Assembly (NCBI RefSeq): GCF_000577615.1 | Contig: NZ_CBXX010000004.1 | Coordinates: 62,001-126,000, forward strand | Reading direction: 5' to 3' | Source of the DNA: Herbaspirillum sp. RV1423 | Lineage (GTDB): Bacteria > Pseudomonadota > Gammaproteobacteria > Burkholderiales > Burkholderiaceae_D | Length of the DNA: 64,000 nucleotides | Shown: positions 55,815 to 63,726 of the stretch, piece after piece | How the letters are laid out: the number at the start of each line of letters is the position of its first letter | Numbering within the stretch: the stretch's first letter is position 1 | Translations under genes and position numbers: made by a program | The notes under the pieces: generated by a model | Told to the model about the DNA's origin: nothing | Databases searched by the model: none | Seen by the model: the letters and a program-made list of their open reading frames with translations, nothing else

Positions 55815-57195
55815 CCTGCGCCTGCGGCTGTTGTTGTGGCTGCTGATTCCCCTCACCGTCTACGTCGGCATCAGCACCAGCTACACGCACGACAGCGCGG
55901 TCGCGAGCGCCGACCTGATCCAGGATCGCGCGCTGGTGGCTTCGGCCCGCATGATCGCCGGCCAGGTCACCTGGGAAGACGGCGCGCCCGTCGTCAACAT
56001 CCCGCCGGCGGCGCTGGAGATGTTCGCCTCGCCCAGCCGCGACGAGGTGTATTACCAGGTGCTGATGGACGACAATACCCTGCTGGCCGGGCGCCCCGAC
56101 TTCCCGGTCGACGTCGATTTCTCGCTGATCGCGCCGGCCTACGCCACCACCAGTTTCAACAACCAGCCCCTGCGCGTGGTCAGCTACGTGCGTGCGCTCT
56201 ACGACAACGGCACGCTGCGCATGGTCGCGGTCTCGGTCGGCCAGACCATGCGCGGACATGAGCAACTGCTCGATGAGTTGTGGCGACCGGCGTTGCATCG
56301 CCAGATCATCATGCTGCTGCTGGCGATCGCGCTGGTGGTGGTCGGCCTGACGATGGAGCTGCGCCCCCTCCTGCGCGTCAAGGACGAGCTGGCCACGCGC
56401 GAACCGACTTCGCTCACGCCTTTGCGCGCCGGTGAATTGCAACGCGAATTGCGGCCCATCGTGGAAGCCATCAACCAATACATTCAACGCCTAAATACCC
56501 AGGTCGCGGTGCAAAAGCGCTTCGTCGCCGATGCCGCGCATCAGTTGCGCACGCCGCTCACGCTGATCGATTCGCAGATTCAGTTTGCGCGTCAGCTCAA
56601 CGATCCCGAGCGCCTGCCGCAAGTCTTGCAAGCCTTGCAGGACAGCAGCCGCAGCATGACCGACCTGACCAACAAGCTGCTGCAACTATCGCAGGCCGAA
56701 GCGTCCAACAGTACAGCCTTCCCGCGCCATCCGGTGGAACTGGTGGCGCTGGCCGCGACGGTGCTGGAAGAACTGGTCAGCCTGGCGCAACGCAAGCAGA
56801 TTGACCTCGGCATGGAAGCCGCCGCCGACGAGGCCTGGGCCATGGGCAGCCAGTCGCTGTACTCCGGCATGCTGATGAACCTGATCGACAACGCCCTGCG
56901 CTACACGCCGGAACACGGCAAGGTCACCGCTACCGTCGCGGCGGAGCAGGATAGGGTCATCATCGCCGTGGCCGACAACGGCCCCGGCATCCCCGCCGAA
57001 GTGCGCGAACGGGTCTTCGAGCGCTTTTATCGCAACGCTGCCCCGCATCAGCACGGCGCCGGGCTGGGCCTGGCGATTGTCAAGGAGATCGTGCAAGCGG
57101 CACACGGCAGCATCAGCCTGGGTACCGACGCGCAGGGCAAGGGCCTGACGGTGACGGTGGTGTTGCCTGCCTGCACCGCACCCAGCGCCAACTGA
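55801..57195 (+). CDS. Sensor histidine kinase, TctE-like
   Basis: A 464-residue kinase. TM1 about 10-28, 2CSK_N-type periplasmic region (about 30-160), TM2 about 165-183, HAMP, HisKA VADAAHQLRTPLTLIDSQI, N box LIDNALRYTP, G1 VADNGPGIPAEVRERVF and G2 GAGLGLAIVKEI. Likely senses the substrate of the neighbouring transporter. Confidence 0.9.
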   Translation: MTSPSLRLRLLLWLLIPLTVYVGISTSYTHDSAVASADLIQDRALVASARMIAGQVTWEDGAPVVNIPPAALEMFASPSRDEVYYQVLMDDNTLLAGRPDFPVDVDFSLIAPAYATTSFNNQPLRVVSYVRALYDNGTLRMVAVSVGQTMRGHEQLLDELWRPALHRQIIMLLLAIALVVVGLTMELRPLLRVKDELATREPTSLTPLRAGELQRELRPIVEAINQYIQRLNTQVAVQKRFVADAAHQLRTPLTLIDSQIQFARQLNDPERLPQVLQALQDSSRSMTDLTNKLLQLSQAEASNSTAFPRHPVELVALAATVLEELVSLAQRKQIDLGMEAAADEAWAMGSQSLYSGMLMNLIDNALRYTPEHGKVTATVAAEQDRVIIAVADNGPGIPAEVRERVFERFYRNAAPHQHGAGLGLAIVKEIVQAAHGSISLGTDAQGKGLTVTVVLPACTAPSAN

Positions 57196-57516
57196 AGCAC
57201 TGGCCGCACCGCATCGCTGACGCCTGCCGCCTCTCCCGGCGGCGCACCGGGTGGAAAATCCTCGAACCAGTGCAAAGAAAATCGTCGAGCTGACCATCCG
57301 CGCTGCGTTTCTGAGACATTGCCCGGGACCAAACGGAGATGTCCGGTACGGCATTGCTTCCCAATCCATTGAATCGCAGGGAACCGGCAGGAACCATTCG
57401 CCCCCGTATGCCACCCATCGGCATCTTTCTGAAGTCGCATCGTCGATGATTGGCTGTCACTTGCGTTAACTGCCTGTCGTTCATGATAGCGACCGGGCTC
57501 CTCCGAGATCACTCCC
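57196..57516. other. Gap holding the hrp box of the effector-like gene
   Basis: A 321-bp region between the kinase gene and the effector-like gene. Apart from the hrp box at 57390-57417 I see a GC-rich inverted region near 57230 but no gene. Confidence 0.5.
57390..57417 (+). promoter_or_regulatory. Perfect HrpL-type hrp box
   Basis: GGAACC (57390-57395), a 15-bp spacer, then CCACCCA (57411-57417). This is an exact match to the HrpL consensus GGAACC-N15/16-CCACNNA of type III secretion regulons. It lies 99 bp before the start codon of the effector-like gene and on its strand. HrpL is an alternative sigma factor; its gene is not in this window. Confidence 0.8.
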
Positions 57517-59790
57517 ATGTACAACGTCAGCAATCATAGTGGATATTATTCTCTCCCCTTAGAAGAGCAGCCCGCCTACCGGCGCCCGGGTCGTCCACTA
57601 CCGCCTGCCGCGCCAGCTCCCCGGCCGAGCACGATTGACAGCTATCCGTCTGCCCGAGGAGTCATGCACGAACGCGAACGGGCAGCGCTTCTGTCCCGCT
57701 TCGAACGAGGCGCCCCTTCGCAGTCCACAGGTTTCGTACAAGGTTCTTTCGCACCATTCAATACCCATCAGTCGCCACCTGCCCCGCTGCCGACATTCAC
57801 CGGGCACTACCGCCCGCCTGCCAGCTATTTCACGCGTCCGCCTCAGCGTATCCCCGGCATCTTTGAGTTCACCCCGCAGGAAATGGATACGATGCGGCCG
57901 GCAGGTATACGCACGCCGCAACGTACCGTATTGTCCAGATACCCTCCCGAGCAATGTCAATTTGTGATCCGGAACGCCTGTTGGCTGGCGCAGCACGGCT
58001 TCCAATTTGACGATATGCTGGCAGCGGCAATGTTGTCGCAATGGAACCGCTCCTTCCTGATGTATTCGTCGCCTATTCTCCGGTCGCAACACTTCTCCCC
58101 TGCCGACGTGCTCAGCCTCGCGCGTATGCAGGGCAATCTCCGACAGTTCGTGCTGACGCATAGTCCGCTGCTCGGCCGGATCGGTTTTACCCCCACCGAC
58201 ATGATGATGCTGGCGTTGCGTCCGGTTGGCGAGCAAACTTACGTGTTGCAGCATGGCCAATTTCTGCACTCCCGCGGCAACAACAGCATGGCCATCAGGA
58301 GGCTGGCACGCGACGCAAACCGCCCCCCGGTACCGGTGCCACGCACGCCAAGGCGATCAACCACCACGGACATTCCGCGCCGGCGCGCTGATCATACCGG
58401 CAGCCGCCGAACAGCGACCACACACGCACCACTATCGGCGGTGGAAACAGCCGGATTCCGGGCAATGGGCCTGAGTGCCGAGATCCAGCGCGAACTGGAG
58501 AACTGCTCCGAAATCGTACGCACCTTCGTGCTCACGCACGGCCTGGCCTTGCTTGAGGGTACAATCGACATCGAAACAATCCTGCAACTGGTACGCGAGA
58601 GCGATCAGCCCGGCGCAACGCCAACTCGCCGCGACACCCAGCCCGGCATCCGTCCCGACAATGACAGCCTGCGACCTGCGCAAGACAACAGCCTCGAAGG
58701 AATGTTTTCCTATCTCACCACGGACGATATCGCCGCCGACAGTCTGGCGCGCGAGATACATAGCATCGAGCGCAGAAGGCAGTCACCCGCACCAGTTGGC
58801 CATCCTCGCAACAACGGGAATTTGAGTCTGGCGGAGAGAATATCCTTGCGCGAAGCATATGACCGATGGGGCGCTTCTGCCGTCGGAATATCGCGCGACG
58901 ATGGCGAAACGTTTTATCGCGAGATCGTTCCTGCGAGCTTGTCCGAAAAGCTGGGGCACGCCGATCAATACTCCGATCTTCGCCTGCTACTGGCGGGAAC
59001 GGCCTACGTCAAAGACAACAGATCGATTTCCGGCCAAGGCCGGCACCAGAGCAGGGTCAAGGCCGCCACCGACTACCTCGTCAACGCGGACGATCCCCTG
59101 CTGTTCAACTCCTGCGATAACGCCGCCAAGGAAGCCGTCGGAGCATGCGGCGACCGCGTCAGTTATGGCCTGACGCGCGTCAAACAGGCAATCGAACTGC
59201 GCAAGATCGACCACAACGAAATACCGCCACGCGAGCTGTTCAGAACGATAGAACGTTTATTCCTGCAAGTGCGCGTGGAAGGCCTGGCCGCACAGTTTGC
59301 CAACGAGCGCATCAGCCGCGGCGATACCGCCGCGGCCAATCGCAATCCGGCCAGCGAGAGCGTCGAACTGTATCTGAGCCTGTCGCAGCGGCTGGCAAGC
59401 GAGCATGGAATGAATCTGACCGAAACGTCCGAGGACAGTCTGTACGGCGGGCTCTCGGTTTTCCGCGCGACCGACGATGAGGTCGATCGCGCCGTCGCCC
59501 ATTTGAATAAGCACGTGCGGGACTTGAGCGACGACTTTCTGCGAGATTTCGAAGGCAATAATGCCGTCGAGCAGGTGTTGCAGCGGATCTTTCCCGAAGA
59601 CTACGCAGCCATGCTTGCCGCACGGGACGATTTCACGGACCAGGCAAACGATGTGTTTTTCGACACGGAAGCAGTCGAAGGTTCACGCACCACGGCCATG
59701 GACGTTTTAACGGCACTATCCACCGAGGATAAGGAATGGTATCGCAGCAAAGTGAAACTGGTGCTGCGCGATCCAAGTCTGCTGGACTGA
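57517..59790 (+). CDS. Type III effector-like protein: helical repeats plus NEL-type E3 ubiquitin-ligase domain
   Basis: A 757-residue protein. Residues 1-115 are Pro/Ser/Arg-rich and lack a classical signal. Three contiguous 31-residue repeats (162-192, 193-223, 224-254) follow a longer divergent one (118-161); a typical unit starts FSPADVLSLARMQGN and ends FVLTHSPLLGRIG. A related piece is at about 333-360 (TFVLTHGLALLEG). A basic linker (265-305) separates them. Residues about 525-750 look like an IpaH/SspH NEL domain: NSCDNAAKEAVGACGDRVSY with Cys544-Gly-Asp546 at the catalytic CxD position, then SVELYLSLSQRLA and DSLYGGLSVFRATDDEV, echoing IpaH. It lacks leucine-rich repeats. The hrp box makes it a likely injected effector that ubiquitinates a host protein; this is inferred. 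Confidence 0.72.
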   Translation: MYNVSNHSGYYSLPLEEQPAYRRPGRPLPPAAPAPRPSTIDSYPSARGVMHERERAALLSRFERGAPSQSTGFVQGSFAPFNTHQSPPAPLPTFTGHYRPPASYFTRPPQRIPGIFEFTPQEMDTMRPAGIRTPQRTVLSRYPPEQCQFVIRNACWLAQHGFQFDDMLAAAMLSQWNRSFLMYSSPILRSQHFSPADVLSLARMQGNLRQFVLTHSPLLGRIGFTPTDMMMLALRPVGEQTYVLQHGQFLHSRGNNSMAIRRLARDANRPPVPVPRTPRRSTTTDIPRRRADHTGSRRTATTHAPLSAVETAGFRAMGLSAEIQRELENCSEIVRTFVLTHGLALLEGTIDIETILQLVRESDQPGATPTRRDTQPGIRPDNDSLRPAQDNSLEGMFSYLTTDDIAADSLAREIHSIERRRQSPAPVGHPRNNGNLSLAERISLREAYDRWGASAVGISRDDGETFYREIVPASLSEKLGHADQYSDLRLLLAGTAYVKDNRSISGQGRHQSRVKAATDYLVNADDPLLFNSCDNAAKEAVGACGDRVSYGLTRVKQAIELRKIDHNEIPPRELFRTIERLFLQVRVEGLAAQFANERISRGDTAAANRNPASESVELYLSLSQRLASEHGMNLTETSEDSLYGGLSVFRATDDEVDRAVAHLNKHVRDLSDDFLRDFEGNNAVEQVLQRIFPEDYAAMLAARDDFTDQANDVFFDTEAVEGSRTTAMDVLTALSTEDKEWYRSKVKLVLRDPSLLD

Positions 59791-59919
59791 CCGCCTGCGC
59801 CAGCGAACTGCTGCCAGATCAAGGTGCATCCGGTGCATGCAAATGACCTTCATGACTCGTGGCAGATTTGTGGGTTATCCTTCCATTTATCATCCAAAGA
59901 CACTCACATGTAACCAGCC

Positions 59920-60600
59920 ATGAAACTTCTTATCGTCGAAGACAATGAGCGCGTCGCGCAATTCCTGAAGAAAGGATTGCGCGAATCAGGGCACACCGCC
60001 GACCATGCCGCCAATGGCAGGGACGGCATGTTCTTCGGCGCAAGCGAGCCGTATGACGCGATCATCATGGATCGCATGCTCCCCGGCGGAATCGACGGCC
60101 TGAGCATCATTGAGGCATTGCGCAAGACGGGCAACAAGGTGCCGATCTTGATTCTCAGCGCGCTGTCGGGGGTGGATGATCGTATTCGAGGATTGAAAAG
60201 CGGCGGCGACGACTATCTTGTCAAACCGTTCGCGTTCGGCGAATTGCTGGCTCGCCTGGATGCATTGGTGCGACGCTCGCAGGATACGCGTGCAGAGACG
60301 ACTCTCGCGGTGGCCGACCTGAGCATGGATCTGCTGTCCCACAAAGTATCGCGCGGCGGCAAGGCCGTGACGTTGCAGCCGCGCGAATTCAAATTGCTCG
60401 AATACCTGATGAGGCATGCCGATCAGGTGGTCACCCGCACCATGTTGCTGGAGAACATCTGGGAGTACGACTTCGATCCTCAGACCAACGTTGTCGATGT
60501 TCATATCAGCAAGCTGCGCCAGAAGATCGATGCCAATGCCGATTGCCAATTGTTGCGCACTATCCGAAACTCTGGCTACATGTTGACCGCCCATGACTAG
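59920..60600 (+). CDS. OmpR-family response regulator (CusR/QseB-like)
   Basis: A 226-residue regulator. MKLLIVEDNERVAQFLKKGL, acceptor Asp in AIIMDRMLPGGIDG, DDYLVKPFAFGELLARLDAL; winged helix LQPREFKLLEYLMRHADQVV. The stop codon TAG is formed by TA of the flanking repeat plus the first base of the inserted element. Without the insertion the stop would be TAA overlapping the kinase start. Confidence 0.92.
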   Translation: MKLLIVEDNERVAQFLKKGLRESGHTADHAANGRDGMFFGASEPYDAIIMDRMLPGGIDGLSIIEALRKTGNKVPILILSALSGVDDRIRGLKSGGDDYLVKPFAFGELLARLDALVRRSQDTRAETTLAVADLSMDLLSHKVSRGGKAVTLQPREFKLLEYLMRHADQVVTRTMLLENIWEYDFDPQTNVVDVHISKLRQKIDANADCQLLRTIRNSGYMLTAHD

Positions 60601-60866
60601 AACTCATTTCATACACAGGCGTGAGATGCGTTCTTCCCGGAAAGGGTACTGGCAAGGCGTGCGACGCGTCGCGTGCCGAGGCACGCGCAAGGAGCGCGAC
60701 GCGGCCAGCGTCCTTTCCGGGAAAAATCCGGAGGGAGCGGCCTGTTTGGGCGAATTGCCGCGTTACGAATCGGGGTCAAGACGTGCAGTCTTGACTCCGA
60801 TTCGCGCCTTGCTCTTCATCCCAAACAGGACAAGCTCGCACTCACACCTGTTTATGAAATGAGTTC
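60600..60866. mobile_element. 267-bp MITE-like palindromic element between kinase and regulator genes
   Basis: Terminal inverted repeats of 26 bp (60600-60625 and 60841-60866) match at 24 positions and begin GAACTCATTTCATA. TA (60598-60599) and TA (60867-60868) flank it. Inside are nested palindromes: TTCCCGGAAAGG/CCTTTCCGGGAA, CCTGTTTGGG/CCCAAACAGG, and a 16-bp hairpin (60767-60782 with 60788-60803). There is no transposase ORF. TA duplication suggests mobilisation by an IS630- or IS5-type transposase in trans, which is inference. Confidence 0.8.
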
Positions 60867-62220
60867 TAAGTTCCTGCGGTTCTCTGCAATGACGGTGGCG
60901 CTCAGTTACGTCGCCGTGAGCCTGGTTGTGCTGGCGGCTTTTGCGACGCCGCTCTGGTATGCCTGGCGCGAAACAATAGAAGAGGAACGTGCTCACATCC
61001 TGGACGCCAATACACGTCGCCTGGCTGAAATCTTCAACGAACAGGGGGCCGCTGCGCTGAAGTCCGCCATCGATGTTCAAGTCGGCGCCAAGGCAGCCGG
61101 AGACGAGGATCTGATCCTCCTGATCGATGGGCAGCGAAACAGGATCGCCGGTAATTTCTCCACATGGCCTGCGTCGCTTGCCGAAGCTCAAGGCATGCGC
61201 ACGTTTTCGATCGACATCAACGGCAGGGAGACGCGGGTCGCCGCCATGCACGTTGCCTTGCCCGGCGGTTATCGGTTATTGGTCGCCAACAACATCGACA
61301 AATACCAGCAACTGGAACATCTCTTCCTGTTCAGCCTGGGTGTCGCGACCGGCATCGTCGTTCTGCTCGGGATCGCCAGCGGAGTGGTCGTGCGCCGCAC
61401 TTTACTCGGCAAGGTGAAGGATATCAACCGGGCGGCATCGGCAATCATGGCGGGAGATTTTTCGCACAGGTTGCCGCATGACAGCGGCGAAAGCGAGCTC
61501 AATACCTTGGTGGCCACTGAAAACCGTATGCTGGACCAGATCGAGCAGCTCATCGGCAGCGTGCGCAACGTCTCAAATGCGATCGCGCACGATCTGCGCA
61601 CACCTTTGGCGGAGCTGCGTTCACGTCTGGAAGAATTGTCTCTGACGCAGCCGGGGCCGACAGAGATGCTGGATGAAATCCACGGCGCCATTGCCGACGT
61701 CGATCGCGTCATCAGTATATTCAACGCCTTGCTGCGTCTGGCCGAGATCGACACCGGCGCTCGCCGCTCGGGATTTGTCGAGCTTGATGCAGCCGGCGTC
61801 GCTTGCGACGTTGTCGACTTCTATCTCCCGCTGGCGGAGTCGCGGGAATGTAACTTAAGGTTCACGTCGTCGGGGCCGTTGCCGATGTCCGGCGATCCAT
61901 TGCTCCTGGCGCAGGCAATCGGCAACCTGATCGACAATGCGCTCAAGTTCGTCGGCGAAAATGGCACGGTTACCGTCGACACCTCGCTCGCTGATGACGG
62001 CACGAAGCTGATCGCAGTGACAGACAACGGCCCTGGCATCCCTGACGTGGAAAAGGAAAAGGTATTCGATCGCTTTTATCGCGGCGATGCCAGCCGCGGC
62101 ACTCCAGGCGTCGGCCTGGGCTTGAGCCTGGTGGCGGCCGTCGCCAGGCTGCATTGCGGTACGCTGACGCTGAGCGATGCTCATCCGGGACTGAAAGTGA
62201 CGTTGCGCATCAGCGGCTGA
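60859..62220 (+). CDS. Sensor histidine kinase of the OmpR-partner type
   Basis: A 453-residue kinase. TM1 about 11-32, periplasmic region to about 150, TM2 about 155-175, HAMP, HisKA NAIAHDLRTPLAELRSRLEE, N box NLIDNALKFVGENG, G1 VTDNGPGIPDVEKEKVFDRF, G2 GVGLGLSLV. The start ATG (60859) is contributed by the right end of the mobile element; the first residues MSSK derive from it. Before insertion the gene would have begun ATGACTAAG, overlapping the regulator stop. Confidence 0.9.
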   Translation: MSSKFLRFSAMTVALSYVAVSLVVLAAFATPLWYAWRETIEEERAHILDANTRRLAEIFNEQGAAALKSAIDVQVGAKAAGDEDLILLIDGQRNRIAGNFSTWPASLAEAQGMRTFSIDINGRETRVAAMHVALPGGYRLLVANNIDKYQQLEHLFLFSLGVATGIVVLLGIASGVVVRRTLLGKVKDINRAASAIMAGDFSHRLPHDSGESELNTLVATENRMLDQIEQLIGSVRNVSNAIAHDLRTPLAELRSRLEELSLTQPGPTEMLDEIHGAIADVDRVISIFNALLRLAEIDTGARRSGFVELDAAGVACDVVDFYLPLAESRECNLRFTSSGPLPMSGDPLLLAQAIGNLIDNALKFVGENGTVTVDTSLADDGTKLIAVTDNGPGIPDVEKEKVFDRFYRGDASRGTPGVGLGLSLVAAVARLHCGTLTLSDAHPGLKVTLRISG

Positions 62221-62330
62221 CCTCCCCTTTCTTTCGTACGCGACGCCGAGCACGGCTGTTTGCGCATGCAGCCGCTCATTCAGCGGCATCGGCTATCCCC
62301 GGACTTCCCCACTTATCCTGCCATCCCGAA

Positions 62331-62370
62331 GATTAACAATTGTTAATCAAGCTGTCATCGAGGGTTAATC
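62331..62370. promoter_or_regulatory. Perfect palindrome and third half-site upstream of DUF4148 gene
   Basis: GATTAACAATTGTTAATC (62331-62348) is a perfect 18-bp palindrome. A further GGTTAATC (62363-62370) repeats the half-site in the same direction 22 bp on, two helical turns away. Such TTAATC repeats suit an OmpR-type regulator, perhaps the one at 59920. It lies about 100 bp before the gene start. Confidence 0.5.
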
Positions 62371-62471
62371 ACCCAGGGAGCATAGTGCATCCATCGCCTG
62401 AGAAACGGCGATAACCGGAAGGAACGCATCGGCAGCGTTCCCTGCATTCTGAACCTTAGTGGAGAAATATC

Positions 62472-62801
62472 ATGAACAACATCACCCGTATCACCGCCGC
62501 AGCATTATTGACCATGGCTTCCGTGGCTGCATTTGCCCAATCCGCCAGCGAGACGGCGGCAAGAGACAACGCCAACATGAGCGCCGGCGACAACTATCCT
62601 GTGGTCGCTTATCACAACACCCAAAGTCGTGCGGATGTTCAGGCCGATCTGGTCAAGGCGCAGCGTGAAGGCTTGATCGCCAATGGCGATGACTATCCCG
62701 TCACGCCTCGCCAGGCAACCACGCAACCGCATGGTGCCGGCAAGGTGGATATCGCGGCATCTGGCCAAGGTCTTGACTCCTCGCTGTACTCGGGGGCCTG
62801 A
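62472..62801 (+). CDS. DUF4148-family secreted protein
   Basis: A 109-residue protein. Signal peptide to about residue 22 (AAFAQSA). The mature part has SRADVQADLVKAQREGLIAN and GDDYPVTP, the DUF4148 signature common in Burkholderiales. Role unknown. The ATG has GGAG upstream. Confidence 0.85.
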   Translation: MNNITRITAAALLTMASVAAFAQSASETAARDNANMSAGDNYPVVAYHNTQSRADVQADLVKAQREGLIANGDDYPVTPRQATTQPHGAGKVDIAASGQGLDSSLYSGA

Positions 62802-62943
62802 AGAAATTGCGAATCTCGTTGTGTGATTGTCCCAGGCATTGGGTACATCGGCCGGCGCCATGCCGGTCGAGGCCCGCGCCGAAGCCTGTTGCCGGTTGAA
62901 GAGCAGTGCTCCAGACGTGTATCGATCTCTCGAAATCAGTCCT

Positions 62944-63675
62944 ATGAAAAAATATCTCGGCTCCCTGCTTGTTCTTTGCAGTGCCAGCTACAGCGCCTTT
63001 GCGGCGCACCCTTTGGTTACCGATGACACGGGAACGCAAGGAAAAGGAAACAATCAGGTTGAGGTCAATACAGACTGGCTGCGCCAGTCGGGCGTCGGCT
63101 CGCATGTCGGTGCATTTACCTATACCTACGGCGCCACCGACAACCTGGATGTGTTTACAAATGCCCCTGCAAGCTTCTATCCGTCCGCCGGGGTGGGCGA
63201 TGTATCGGTCGGCGCCAAATGGCGATTTGCCGATCGCAACGGTGGAAGCCTCGCGATCAAGCCGGAATTTTTTCTTCCGAGCGGCAATGAAAGCAAGGGA
63301 CTGGGCAACGGACGCAGCAGCCTGGCGCTAACGCAAATAGCATCCTATGCAGACGGACCCTGGACGTTTCACGCCAATATCGGCGTAACCATCAATCGCT
63401 ACGGCACCGCCGACGACGAAGCGGCCAATCGCCCTGTCGTCTGGCGCGCGTCCACCGCGGTCTGGTATGCGATCAACGCGCAATGGAAAATCGTTGCCGA
63501 TACCGGCGTCGCGCAAAATATCGCCCGCTCGAGCGACGTCAATCCTTCGTTTGTCCTGCTCGGCGCCATCTATTCGCCAAATGAATCCGTAGATCTGGAC
63601 GTCGGCGCGAAGGTCGGATTGAACAAAGCGGAAGTCGGCCAGCAGTTCGGAGTGGGCGCGACGTTCCACTTCTGA
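62944..63675 (+). CDS. Outer-membrane beta-barrel protein (MetA-like transporter family)
   Basis: A 243-residue protein. Signal peptide ends near SAFAAHP; the mature part starts LVTDDTGTQGKGNNQVEVN, typical of the OM 'transporter'/phenol-pathway meta-cleavage-associated family, with alternating strands and a final TFHF. Probably a small-molecule porin-like barrel. Start chosen at 62944 for its signal peptide. Confidence 0.75.
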   Translation: MKKYLGSLLVLCSASYSAFAAHPLVTDDTGTQGKGNNQVEVNTDWLRQSGVGSHVGAFTYTYGATDNLDVFTNAPASFYPSAGVGDVSVGAKWRFADRNGGSLAIKPEFFLPSGNESKGLGNGRSSLALTQIASYADGPWTFHANIGVTINRYGTADDEAANRPVVWRASTAVWYAINAQWKIVADTGVAQNIARSSDVNPSFVLLGAIYSPNESVDLDVGAKVGLNKAEVGQQFGVGATFHF

Positions 63676-63726
63676 TCTAGCGCCAAGGAGGAGATTGGCG
63701 AGAACACAACCTGTACTTGAGATTCT

